A stretch of DNA of 35,711 bases from contig JBJKSO010000025.1 in the NCBI GenBank assembly GCA_046703825.1, forward strand, positions 1-35,711, given 5' to 3'. Position 1 is the stretch's first letter. Every line of letters begins with the position of its first letter. The position numbers and the translations under genes were made by a program. The notes beneath the pieces were generated by a model. That model searched no databases. It was not told the DNA's origin and worked only from the letters and a program-made list of their open reading frames with translations. The stretch comes from JBJKSO01 sp046703825. Lineage in GTDB: Bacteria > Chloroflexota > Dormibacteria > Aeolococcales > Bog-877. Below, one piece after another: positions 1 through 9,181 of this stretch.

Positions 1-280
1 GCCAGGGCCGCCCGCCCGAGCGCGCCGCCCGATGGCGAAGCTGCTCACAGATGGCGGCGGCGGCGTGCTCGCTGGTGCCGCATCCCACCACGGCGACCGG
101 GTCGCCGCGCGTCTGCGCGGCGTCGACCAGGCCGCGGAGCTGGTCCAGCTCGGGACTGGGGCGGAGGATCTGCTCCACCAGCGCCGGCTCCTCGCGGATC
201 ATGTCCTGCATCACCCAAGGCGGTGCCGCCCGCAGCTCGGGCAGGTGGCCAGCGGCTGGATCTGAGTCCGCCGAAGTCAC
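1..280 (-). CDS. SIS-domain sugar isomerase-like protein, N-terminal part (cut by window edge)
   Basis: The first 93 residues are visible and run off the left edge. The start is GTG at 280, inside a GTGA overlap with the stop of the upstream gene, so the two are probably translationally coupled. The N-terminus has the pattern LRAAPPWVMQDMIREEPAL followed by a beta strand and the loop VVGCGTSEHAAAAI. This matches the beginning of SIS (sugar isomerase) domains such as the isomerase half of GlmS or AgaS-like proteins, in which the GCGTS loop binds the phosphosugar. There is no glutaminase (class II amidotransferase) domain in front of it. It is therefore not a full GlmS but a stand-alone SIS protein, perhaps a sugar-phosphate deaminase/isomerase. 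The substrate cannot be told from this fragment. Confidence 0.75.
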   Translation of the reverse strand, partial: MTSADSDPAAGHLPELRAAPPWVMQDMIREEPALVEQILRPSPELDQLRGLVDAAQTRGDPVAVVGCGTSEHAAAAICEQLRHRAARSGGRPW

Positions 281-546
281 CGGGCCGGCCCCGACCGGAC
301 CACCCGGTCGGTGGCCGGCGGCAGGTGGGGCAGCCGCCGCCCGCTGGCATCGCGGACGGCGGTGGCCAGTGCTGGCGGCACCGCGATCGGGGGCGTCTTG
401 CCACCTCCAGCCGGGGGAACGTCCTTGCGATCCATCAGGACCACCTCCACCTCAGGAACGTCCGAAAGCCGGGGCACATGGTAGTCGGGCAGCGAGGCGC
501 GGTGTGGAGCCGCATTCACGCTCACGGTGGCTTTTGAGTCCGCCAT
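277..546 (-). CDS. Stand-alone C-terminal domain of a xanthine dehydrogenase/isoquinoline oxidoreductase-type molybdopterin subunit
   Basis: This 89-residue ORF starts at ATG 546 with a good ribosome site (GGAGG, 8 nt upstream). It aligns by eye with the extreme C-terminus of large molybdenum hydroxylase subunits (nicotinate dehydrogenase, isoquinoline 1-oxidoreductase or aldehyde dehydrogenase beta subunits). Landmarks are DYHVPRLSDVPEVEVVLMDR, then an AGxGET-like segment, then PPALATAVRDASGRRLPHLP. In active enzymes the AGxGET segment carries the catalytic Glu near the Mo cofactor; here it reads GGGKT, so Glu is replaced by Lys. The rest of the roughly 700-residue enzyme is absent, because a flippase-like gene lies directly upstream. 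It could be a decayed remnant or a small protein reusing the fold. Its own RBS and the GTGA coupling to the next gene argue that it is translated. Confidence 0.6.
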   Translation of the reverse strand: MADSKATVSVNAAPHRASLPDYHVPRLSDVPEVEVVLMDRKDVPPAGGGKTPPIAVPPALATAVRDASGRRLPHLPPATDRVVRSGPAR

Positions 547-650
547 CAGCGCTGCCTCCACGGGGTCGCCGGGTCGTCGCCCGGCGCGGTTCTTCCGCGT
601 GCCCGGCCACTGCCTTCGTCTTGCACGCCGGCCCCAGGATGGCGGGGCGG

Positions 651-1616
651 CTAATCCGACACCCGTCGAACTCCCACGATCAGTCTGCCCAAGTCGTAAC
701 GCCGGCGCAGGACCCAGTAGGCGACCAGCCCCGCTAGCGTGGCCACCCCCTGGTCGGCGAGCCGCTGCAGCAGTGCGATCGCGGTTGCCGTCGGAGCTGG
801 CACCCCGGCCACGATCAAGACTCCGGCGAAGGTGGCTTCGGAGGCCCCGATCCCGCCGGGGATAACGCTCACTTCCCCGGCGATGGTGGCGACGGCGTAC
901 ACCGATGCCGCCTCCAACCAGGTGAAGATTCCCGGGTCGACCGCCTGGAGAATCAGCCAGAACACGGTGGTCATCGCGGCCACCTGCAGCAGACTGATGA
1001 CGGACCAGCCCAAAGTGCTGAGACGACGCAGCAGCACCAGCGTCGCGCTCTGCAGGTCGTCGAGCGCGCCAACCAGCCGGCGCAGCCAAACCACTCGCTC
1101 CAGCGCCCGGCGGAGGGCTTGGAAGAGAGGGGGGAAGGTGAGCACGGCCAGGGCCAAGGCCGCCCCGCCGAGCACCACCGCGGGGATGGCGGGGCTCAGG
1201 CGGAACTCGAACATCCCCGGCACCGCCACCACCACCAGCAGAAGCCCATAGGTCATCTCCTGCACCGTCACCGTCGCCAAGATGTCCCCAAAGGGGCGGC
1301 GGGAGGCACGCGCCGCCAGCGCCACCCGAGCCAGCTCGCCGAGCGGCAGCATCGACGTGATCTGCCCGACCAGATTGATGAAGATCGTCTCGGGCATCGG
1401 CAATCGGGCACCGGCGTCGCGCAACAGGAACTGCCAGCGGATTCCCTGGAGCAGGTAGTAGAGCGCGCTGCAGGCCACGATCGGCGGTATGAACACGGCG
1501 TCGAACCGGGTGATCACCCGGCCAAGATGGGCAGGGTTCACGGCCAGGATCAGGGCTCCCAGGCCCGCCAGGCCAAGACCGATTGCTATCCACGAGCCAA
1601 GGTGGCGCGGGCGCAT
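651..1616 (-). CDS. Flippase-like integral membrane protein (lysylphosphatidylglycerol synthase TM region/UPF0104 family)
   Basis: A predicted protein of 321 residues, almost all hydrophobic helices. Family marks are an early WQFLLR segment after the second helix, the INLVGQITSMLPLGELARVALA stretch in the middle, and a late SVIPGGIGASEATFAG loop. The GGxGxxE loop is typical of the AglD/MprF flippase-domain superfamily (PF03706), whose members move lipid-linked molecules across the cytoplasmic membrane. There is no soluble LPG-synthase domain. The start was placed at ATG 1616, just before the first helix. An upstream in-frame extension would overlap the 3' end of the FtsH-like gene and is arginine- and proline-rich, so it was not used. 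No strong Shine-Dalgarno is visible. The gene follows the FtsH-like gene by 70 nt on the same strand. The substrate is unknown. Confidence 0.8.
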   Translation of the reverse strand: MRPRHLGSWIAIGLGLAGLGALILAVNPAHLGRVITRFDAVFIPPIVACSALYYLLQGIRWQFLLRDAGARLPMPETIFINLVGQITSMLPLGELARVALAARASRRPFGDILATVTVQEMTYGLLLVVVAVPGMFEFRLSPAIPAVVLGGAALALAVLTFPPLFQALRRALERVVWLRRLVGALDDLQSATLVLLRRLSTLGWSVISLLQVAAMTTVFWLILQAVDPGIFTWLEAASVYAVATIAGEVSVIPGGIGASEATFAGVLIVAGVPAPTATAIALLQRLADQGVATLAGLVAYWVLRRRYDLGRLIVGVRRVSD

Positions 1617-1686
1617 CCAGGTCCGGCCGGACCGCCCGACGACCGCCTGGGGCCGAGAGCGCTCCGCCCCCTCCGGTGCGCGCGGC

Positions 1687-3645
<1,959 letters not shown>

Positions 3646-3679
3646 TCTCTACCGGCAGGGTGCGGCTGGGAGGTACGGC

Positions 3680-4795
3680 GTGCGGGCCTCCGTGATTGAG
3701 GCAGACGCTCTCGACGCGCTGATCGTCGAGCTGGACCGGCGCGGCTATCGTGTGCTCGCCCCCGTGCTGGAACGGGGAGCGCTGACGATCGCGCCGGTCA
3801 GCGGGGCCGCCGACCTTCCCAGGGGATTGCGCGACGAGCAGGCGCCCGGACACTACCGCCTGGTCCAGGGAGGGGCCAGTGACTACTTCGGCTACACCCT
3901 GGCGGCGGCGGGCTGGAAGCAGCTCTTCCTGCCCAGCCGCGCGCGGCTTTGGGCTGGCCGCAGCGAAGCCGGCGGGGTGCGATTCGAAGCCGACCTCTCT
4001 GAACCGCCGCGGTCGGCGCTGATCGGAGTGCGTGCCTGCGACCTGGCCGCCATTGCCGTCCAGGATCGGGTCTTTCTGGATGGACCAGTGCAGGACGCCA
4101 ACTACCGCCGCCGCCGGGCGGAATGCTTCGTCGTCGGCGTGAACTGTGCGACCCCCGCGGATACGTGCTTCTGCGGCTCGATGGGATGCGGGCCCAAGGC
4201 TTCGGCCGGGTATGACCTGGCGCTGACCGAGCTCACCGCGCCCGACCACCGCTTTCTGGTCGAGTGCGCCACCAGCGAGGGTGAGTCGGTTTTGGCGGTT
4301 CTGCCGTCTCGGCCCTGCCGACCGGAGGACTCGCGTGCCGCCGAGAGCGCGTGGCGCGCCGCGCAGGCGGGTCTGACCCGGACCATGCCGGCGGGGATCC
4401 GCGACGAGTTGAAGCAGTCCTACGCAAGCCCGCGGTGGGAGGAGATCGCTGAGAGGTGCCTCGCCTGCGGAAACTGCACCTTGGTGTGCCCGACCTGCTT
4501 TTGCACGGCGGTGGAGGACACCACGGACCTGGCCGGTGGGTTTGCGCGATCGAGGCGGTGGGACTCCTGCTTCACTGCGGAGCACTCCTACATCCATGGC
4601 GGCAGCGTGCATGCGTCCACCGCGTCACGGTACCGGCAGTGGATGACTCACAAGCTCTCGACTTGGTGGGATCAGTTCGGGACATCGGGATGCACCGGCT
4701 GCGGCCGCTGCATCGCCTGGTGCCCGGCGGCTATTGACATCACCGCCGAAGCTCACGCTCTCAGTCAAGAAGCCAGCTCGGAAGCGATCGAATGA
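3680..4795 (+). CDS. hydB: Group 3b [NiFe] hydrogenase (sulfhydrogenase) beta subunit, iron-sulfur protein
   Basis: Electron-transfer subunit of 371 residues that links the hydrogenase small subunit to the flavin subunit. It starts at GTG 3680 with GGGAGG 6-7 nt upstream; the longer in-frame ATG would run into the divergent ftsH-like gene. The C-terminal third has two ferredoxin-like [4Fe-4S] motifs: CLACGNCTLVCPTCFC, and CTGCGRCIAWCP followed by AAIDITAEA. An extra cysteine patch CFCGSMGCG sits in the middle. This architecture is shared by HydB/HyhB sulfhydrogenase beta subunits and by AsrA of anaerobic sulfite reductase. The hydrogenase subunits downstream decide for HydB. Its stop overlaps the next start (ATGA). 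The protein is expected to be cytosolic. Confidence 0.88.
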   Translation: MRASVIEADALDALIVELDRRGYRVLAPVLERGALTIAPVSGAADLPRGLRDEQAPGHYRLVQGGASDYFGYTLAAAGWKQLFLPSRARLWAGRSEAGGVRFEADLSEPPRSALIGVRACDLAAIAVQDRVFLDGPVQDANYRRRRAECFVVGVNCATPADTCFCGSMGCGPKASAGYDLALTELTAPDHRFLVECATSEGESVLAVLPSRPCRPEDSRAAESAWRAAQAGLTRTMPAGIRDELKQSYASPRWEEIAERCLACGNCTLVCPTCFCTAVEDTTDLAGGFARSRRWDSCFTAEHSYIHGGSVHASTASRYRQWMTHKLSTWWDQFGTSGCTGCGRCIAWCPAAIDITAEAHALSQEASSEAIE

Positions 4796-5259
4796 TCACG
4801 ATACGCGACATGCTGCCGGAGGTGCACGTTCTCAAGGGACTGCCGGACTACGTTCTCGAAGAGGTCGCCGGTTGCGGCCGGTTGACACATTTCGACGCGG
4901 GTGCGGTGATCTGCCGCACCGGCGAGCCGGCCGATACCTTCTACGCCATCCGCGAGGGGCGGGTGTCGTTGGAGGTGGCGGAGCCGGGGTCCCGGGAGAT
5001 CGTCATCGACGTGCGCGAAGACGGAGATGTTGTTGGCTGGTCCTGGCTCTTTCCGCCCTACCGGTGGCACTTCGACGTCACCGCGCTGGAACTGACCCGG
5101 GTGATCGCGTTCGACGGCAAATGCCTGCGCGGAAAATGCGACAGCGACGCAAAGATCGGCTATCCGCTCATGAGCCGGGTGGCCCAGCTGGCCATCGAGA
5201 GCCTGCAGGCGACCCGACTCCAATTGCTGGACGTCTATGGGCGCCGTGCGGTCCGCTGA
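4792..5259 (+). CDS. Cyclic-nucleotide-binding-like domain protein of the hydrogenase operon
   Basis: A 155-residue cupin-like cNMP-binding domain without a DNA-binding helix-turn-helix. Visible are the beta-roll start HFDAGAVICRTGEPADTFY and AIREGRVSLEV, then EDGDVVGWSWLFPP. In true cAMP-binding domains the phosphate-binding cassette reads approximately FGELAL with a downstream Arg-Ala. Here it is replaced by VVGWSWLFPPYRW, so cAMP binding is doubtful. It starts at ATG 4792 overlapping the hydB stop, and it ends 23 nt inside the next gene, so it is firmly part of the operon. Similar small cNMP-like proteins accompany some group 3b hydrogenase operons; the role (allosteric sensing or assembly) is not established. 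It sits exactly between the two electron-transfer subunit genes, which suggests a subunit or regulator of the complex. Confidence 0.75.
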   Translation: MITIRDMLPEVHVLKGLPDYVLEEVAGCGRLTHFDAGAVICRTGEPADTFYAIREGRVSLEVAEPGSREIVIDVREDGDVVGWSWLFPPYRWHFDVTALELTRVIAFDGKCLRGKCDSDAKIGYPLMSRVAQLAIESLQATRLQLLDVYGRRAVR

Positions 5260-6076
5260 CCCGCTGCCGTTCGGCCCCCCGACCCTGGGTAGGGTGGTCG
5301 GGCGCCGGCGCGAGACGGCGGACACCATTAGCCTCGACGTGGCCGCTGAAGGCCACGGCGAGTTTCTTCCTGGACAGTTCAACATGCTTTACGCGTTGGG
5401 TCGGGGAGAGGTGCCCATATCCATCAGCGGCAGCCCGGCGGCGGGGGTGATCACCCATACCGTCCGGGCGGTGGGCCCGACCACCGGCGCTCTGGCGGCG
5501 TTGCGATTGGGCGCTGGCGTGGGAGTCTCGGGGCCCATGGGCAGGCCATGGCCGATCCAGCAGAGTACCGGGCGCGACGTGGTCGTGGTGGCGGGGGGGC
5601 TGGGGCTGGCGCCGCTGCGGCCGGCGATCAAGGCGCTGATGCAAAACCGTCTCGCCTACGGCAGGGTCGAGGTTCTCTGCGGCGCGCGTAGCCCGTCCGA
5701 GCTGCTCTACCGGAGGGAGCTGGCGGACTGGCGCGCGCGCGCCGACCTGACGGTTCGCGTGACGGTCGACGCTGCCGACCGGGGTTGGCGGGGCGAGGTG
5801 GGGGTGGTGACCCAGCTCTTTGCGCGGATGAAGGTCGCCGCCGACCAGGCGGTCGCCTTGGTCTGCGGGCCCGAGATCATGATGCGATTCGCTGCCGAGG
5901 GGCTCATCCGCGCCGGGCTGGCACCCGAATCTACCTGGCTCGCCGTCGAGCGCAACATGCAATGCGGATACGGCGTCTGCGGACACTGCCAGTTGGGCCC
6001 CTTCCTCACCTGCCGGGACGGCCCGGTGCTGCCGTACCACCAGCTAGCTCGCTACCTCGCGCTGCGGGAAGTCTGA
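5237..6076 (+). CDS. hydG: Group 3b hydrogenase gamma subunit, FAD/NAD(P)-binding reductase
   Basis: A 279-residue ferredoxin-NADP reductase-type diaphorase subunit that exchanges electrons between the hydrogenase iron-sulfur chain and NAD(P)H. The flavin domain comes first (GQFNMLYALG and ISISGSPA, the region that normally holds the RxYS-like FAD motif). The nucleotide-binding domain follows (VVVVAGGLGLAPLRPAI, VLCGARSPSELLYR and VCGPEIMM). It ends with a [2Fe-2S] cysteine cluster, MQCGYGVCGHCQLGPFLTC, as in HydG/PyrK-like proteins. The start is ATG 5237, inside the end of the preceding gene; GTG 5246 is possible. The stop TGA shares its last base with the next ATG (TGATG), so translation is coupled. 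Confidence 0.88.
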   Translation: MGAVRSADPLPFGPPTLGRVVGRRRETADTISLDVAAEGHGEFLPGQFNMLYALGRGEVPISISGSPAAGVITHTVRAVGPTTGALAALRLGAGVGVSGPMGRPWPIQQSTGRDVVVVAGGLGLAPLRPAIKALMQNRLAYGRVEVLCGARSPSELLYRRELADWRARADLTVRVTVDAADRGWRGEVGVVTQLFARMKVAADQAVALVCGPEIMMRFAAEGLIRAGLAPESTWLAVERNMQCGYGVCGHCQLGPFLTCRDGPVLPYHQLARYLALREV

Positions 6077-6852
6077 TGGCGAAGCCGCGGCGCCCGCGCC
6101 TGGGCGTGTTCAAGTTCTCATCCTGCGATGGCTGCCAGCTGAGCCTGCTCAACCTCGGGGACCAGCTCTTGGCCCTACGGGACCGGGTGGAGATCGCCTA
6201 CTTCCTCGAGGCTTCGAGTGCCCCCAAGTCCGGTCCCTATGACGTGGCGCTGGTTGAGGGATCGATCAGCGCCCCCGCCGACGTGGGGCGGGTGCAGCGG
6301 CTGAGGCGGCGCTCGCGCACTCTGGTGGCAATCGGGGCCTGCGCCACCGGGGGCGGCATCCAGGCCCTCCGCAACTCCCAAACCCTCGCCGCGGTGGCCG
6401 GGCGGGTCTACCCGAGGCCCGAACAGCTGCGGGTCCTCCCCCGGTCAACACCCATCTCCGCGCACGTGCCCGTGGATCTGGAGTTGGCGGGGTGCCCGGT
6501 TGACGGACAGCAGCTGCTCGAAACCATTGTGGCGCTGCTGGACGGCCGCCGCCCGGCCGTCTACTCCCACAGCGTCTGCGTGGACTGCAAGCTGCGCGGC
6601 CTGGACTGCGTCCAGGTGGCTCTCGGAATTCCCTGCATGGGTCCGGTCACCCGCTCTGGCTGCGGCGCGCTGTGCCCCGCCGTCTCGCGCGGGTGCTACG
6701 GTTGCTTCGGCCCGGCGGAGACCTTCAACGCACCTGCTTTGCTTCGCAGCTGGGACAAGCTGGGAGAGTCGAAGCCGGCGGTGCAAAGAAGCTTGAGAAC
6801 GTACAACGCCGCCGCCCCCAAAGTGCCGCGGGGCGCCGACGGCAATGCCTGA
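6076..6852 (+). CDS. hydD: Group 3b [NiFe] hydrogenase small subunit
   Basis: A 258-residue small (delta) subunit that carries three [4Fe-4S] clusters from the NiFe site to HydB/HydG. The proximal cluster region has FKFSSCDGCQLSLLN near the N-terminus, IGACATGGGIQALRN in the middle and ELAGCPVDGQQLL. The distal and medial clusters follow in the Cys-rich tail CVDCKLRGLDC, GIPCMGPVTRSGCGALCP and GCYGCFGP. There is no Tat signal peptide, as expected for a cytosolic group 3 enzyme. The start at ATG 6076 overlaps the hydG stop by one base. A longer in-frame ORF upstream lies entirely inside hydG and was rejected. The 3' end overlaps hydA by 8 nt. Confidence 0.9.
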   Translation: MAKPRRPRLGVFKFSSCDGCQLSLLNLGDQLLALRDRVEIAYFLEASSAPKSGPYDVALVEGSISAPADVGRVQRLRRRSRTLVAIGACATGGGIQALRNSQTLAAVAGRVYPRPEQLRVLPRSTPISAHVPVDLELAGCPVDGQQLLETIVALLDGRRPAVYSHSVCVDCKLRGLDCVQVALGIPCMGPVTRSGCGALCPAVSRGCYGCFGPAETFNAPALLRSWDKLGESKPAVQRSLRTYNAAAPKVPRGADGNA

Positions 6853-8134
6853 GCGGCACCTCACCATCAAGTCCCCCGCCCTAGCCCGGGTCGAGGGGGA
6901 GGGGGGGCTGTACGTCAAGGTGCGCCGGGGCCAGGTTGAGGACCTGCGCCTCGAGATATACGAACCTCCGAGATTCTTCGAAGCGCTTCTCAAGGGCAGG
7001 CACTACGTGGAGCCGGTCGACATGACGGCGCGCGTCTGCGGCATATGTCCCGTTGCCTATCAGATGTCTGCGGCGCAGGCTCTGGAAGCCGCCTGCGGGG
7101 TCACGGTTTCGGACGACATCCGGGAGTTGCGCCGTCTCCTCTACTGCGGCGAGTGGATCCAGAGCCACGCGCTGCACATCTATCTGCTCCATGCACCTGA
7201 CTTCTTGGGCCTGGACAGCGCGGTGGAGATGGCACGCCGCGATCCCGCGCTGATTGCCCGTGGTCTGCGGCTCAAGCGGGCGGGTGACGCCGTCATCGAG
7301 ACCGTGGGCGGCCGATCGGTTCACCCGGTAAACCCCTGCATCGGGGGTTTTTACAAAGCGCCGACGCTGCAGGAGATCCAAGCCTTGGAGCCGATTCTGC
7401 GCCAAGCGCTTGATGACGCCGATGCCACCGTTTGCTGGGTGTCGGGGTTCTCCTTTCCCGAAGCCACCTTGAGCGAGGAGCTCGTAAGCCTGCGCCACCC
7501 GTCCGAGTACCCGGTGCTTGGGGGCCGGGTGGTTTCGTCGGAGGGGTTGGACATAGCCGTCGCGGACTTTGCAAACGCGTTCCAGGAGGCACAATCCCCC
7601 CACTCCACCGCGCTCGTGTCCTCTCACTCCGGCAAGAAGTATCTCTGCGGACCGCTGGCGCGTTTCAACCTGAATCAAGACCGGCTGTCGTCCACGGTGC
7701 TTGATGAGGCACGCACGGTCGGCGCCGAGGGCGAGTGTCGCAACCCCTTCAGAAGCATTGTGGTCAGAGCGCTGGAGGTTATGGAGTCCTGTGTTCAAGC
7801 CCTCGACATAATTTCGCGCTATCGCCCCCCCGACCCTTCCGCGATGCCGGTGGGACCCGTTTTGGGCAGCGGACACGGCGCCACCGAAGCGCCACGTGGC
7901 CTGCTGTACCAGCGCTACCGTCTGGACCGCGACGGCATGGTCGAGGAGGCCGTGATCGTGCCGCCCACGGCCCAGAACCAGCTGACCATCGAGGCGGACG
8001 TGCGGCGCGTGGTCGAGTCCAACTTGGATCTGCCGGACGAGAAGCTCCAGCGACTGTGTGAGCAGGCCATCCGAAACCACGATCCCTGCATATCCTGTGC
8101 CACCCACTTCTTGCGGTTGGAGGTGGATCGTTGA
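6845..8134 (+). CDS. hydA: Group 3b [NiFe] hydrogenase large (catalytic) subunit
   Basis: A 429-residue catalytic subunit that holds the NiFe(CN)2CO centre. Both nickel-ligand motifs are intact: L1 RVCGICPVAYQMSAAQA near residue 63 and L2 DPCISCATHFL at the C-terminus. Downstream of the L2 His only FLRLEVDR remains, a short C-terminal peptide of the kind removed by the maturation protease encoded next. The length and the L1/L2 wording fit the bidirectional cytosolic NADP-linked group 3b (sulfhydrogenase alpha). It starts at ATG 6845 inside the end of hydD and ends in a TTGA overlap with the protease gene. The bias toward H2 oxidation, H2 evolution or sulfur reduction cannot be told from sequence. 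Confidence 0.92.
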   Translation: MPERHLTIKSPALARVEGEGGLYVKVRRGQVEDLRLEIYEPPRFFEALLKGRHYVEPVDMTARVCGICPVAYQMSAAQALEAACGVTVSDDIRELRRLLYCGEWIQSHALHIYLLHAPDFLGLDSAVEMARRDPALIARGLRLKRAGDAVIETVGGRSVHPVNPCIGGFYKAPTLQEIQALEPILRQALDDADATVCWVSGFSFPEATLSEELVSLRHPSEYPVLGGRVVSSEGLDIAVADFANAFQEAQSPHSTALVSSHSGKKYLCGPLARFNLNQDRLSSTVLDEARTVGAEGECRNPFRSIVVRALEVMESCVQALDIISRYRPPDPSAMPVGPVLGSGHGATEAPRGLLYQRYRLDRDGMVEEAVIVPPTAQNQLTIEADVRRVVESNLDLPDEKLQRLCEQAIRNHDPCISCATHFLRLEVDR

Positions 8135-8580
8135 ACCCCATGGTGGTGGGAATCGGCAGCGAGTGGCGCCAGGACGACAGCGCCGGCCTGCTGGTTGCCA
8201 GGCGTCTGCGCGCGCTCGGGCCACGCCATCTTCGGGTGGAGGAGTCCTGGGGCGATCCCGTGCAACTGCTGGCATGGATGTCACAGTCAAGTCAGCTGAT
8301 CTTGGTCGACGCCGTCCAGGCGGCGGGGGCACCCGGCGAGATCCTGGAGCTGAGCGCCGCCGACCTCGAATCTGGCCTGGCCACGAGCTCCCACAGCTTG
8401 GAGCTGAGCACCGTGATGGCGCTGGCGGACGCGATGGCTCTTCTGACCGTACCGGTGTCGCTGTTTGGCATAGTCGGGCGGCGCTTTGACCTGGGCGAGC
8501 TGCCGAGCCCGGAAGTGAGCGCTGCAGCTCATAAGCTGGCCAGGCGCCTGGCTTTTGACAGGAGCCTGCTGTGTGCCTAA
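8131..8580 (+). CDS. Hydrogenase maturation protease (HycI/HybD family)
   Basis: A 149-residue nickel-dependent endopeptidase expected to trim the C-terminal peptide of HydA after nickel insertion. The N-terminal loop VVGIGSEWRQDDSAG matches the family GxGNxxxxDDxxG pattern with Asn replaced by Ser; the second Asp is the metal ligand. LILVDAVQA and the conserved His in TSSHSLELSTVM complete the site. The start was chosen as TTG 8131, which overlaps the hydA stop and has GGAGG 7 nt upstream. ATG 8140 is possible but badly spaced. It ends in a 10-nt overlap with the hypC-like gene. Confidence 0.85.
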   Translation: MNPMVVGIGSEWRQDDSAGLLVARRLRALGPRHLRVEESWGDPVQLLAWMSQSSQLILVDAVQAAGAPGEILELSAADLESGLATSSHSLELSTVMALADAMALLTVPVSLFGIVGRRFDLGELPSPEVSAAAHKLARRLAFDRSLLCA

Positions 8581-8801
8581 GCCGCGCCGGGCGGGTTGCC
8601 GCGCTGAGCGACGGCCTCGCGGAGGTGGAGCGCCAGGGGCGGAGAGTCTGGATGAACGCGCTGCTAACGCCTGAATGTCGGGTCGGCGACTGGGTTGTCA
8701 CCCACACCGGGCTCGTGGTGGCGGTAGTGTCGGAGACCGAAGCGCGCGAGCTCGAGGAAAAGCTGGCAGCGGTCGGCGACATCGACGAAGACCTTGCTTG
8801 A
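8571..8801 (+). CDS. hypC: HypC/HybG-family hydrogenase maturation chaperone
   Basis: A 76-residue small beta-barrel chaperone that would carry the Fe(CN)2CO moiety with HypD and deliver it to the HydA precursor. It starts at GTG 8571, overlapping the protease stop, and gives the N-terminus (M)CLSRAGRV. Cys2, essential in HypC, is present. The usual CLAxPGK opening is divergent (SRAG), but the rest fits: VGDWVVTHTGLVVAVVSETEA followed by an acidic helix. Because the protease and HypC are the only maturation genes here, HypA, B, D, E and F must be encoded outside the window. Confidence 0.82.
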   Translation: MCLSRAGRVAALSDGLAEVERQGRRVWMNALLTPECRVGDWVVTHTGLVVAVVSETEARELEEKLAAVGDIDEDLA

Positions 8802-8863
8802 ATCTGACCTCTTGTGTCTACGCTCTCGTTTATCCTTTGCCATTTTTGGGCACGTTAACCAAT

Positions 8864-9130
8864 GTGAAAGGTGACCGCATAGAGATATTGGTGGACGCGT
8901 CCGACCACATCCGCGACTACGAGTTGGTCGCCGGCAAGGCGGGTAGGCGGCTTGAGACGCGAACCGGCCGCGGACTGGTCGAGGTCAGCGAGGTGACCAG
9001 AACCGGGCAGACGGTGAGGACGGCCCGCTTCATGGCCTCCCGCGTGGTGGCCGTGGTGGAGCACCCCCGGGAGGATGTGCCTCGCACCGACTCCAAGCCA
9101 AGGCGGGTGGCCTTGCCCCGCGCTTCCTGA
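8864..9130 (+). CDS. Small conserved-looking protein of unknown function at the end of the hydrogenase operon
   Basis: 88 residues from GTG 8864; not recognised. The sequence is charged and strand-rich: VKGDRIEILVDASDHIRDY, then VEVSEVTRTGQTVRTARFM and VVAVVEHPRED, ending in a basic tail. There is no cysteine motif, membrane helix or signal peptide. It lies 62 nt after the hypC-like gene, separated by an unusually AT-rich patch (about 8825-8862) that could hold a separate promoter, so it may not belong to the operon. The start is uncertain. The in-frame ORF reaches back into hypC, but only the part after 8864 looks independent. Confidence 0.45.
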   Translation: MKGDRIEILVDASDHIRDYELVAGKAGRRLETRTGRGLVEVSEVTRTGQTVRTARFMASRVVAVVEHPREDVPRTDSKPRRVALPRAS

Positions 9131-9181
9131 CCCCTTCCGGCTGGGGCGGAACGTCCGGGGTCGGTCGTCTGAGGCCGACCG

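Noticed and set aside
6881..8782. 633-codon minus-strand frame opposite hydA, the protease and hypC
   Set aside because: It spans three real genes on the other strand, has no recognisable domain and no ribosome site.
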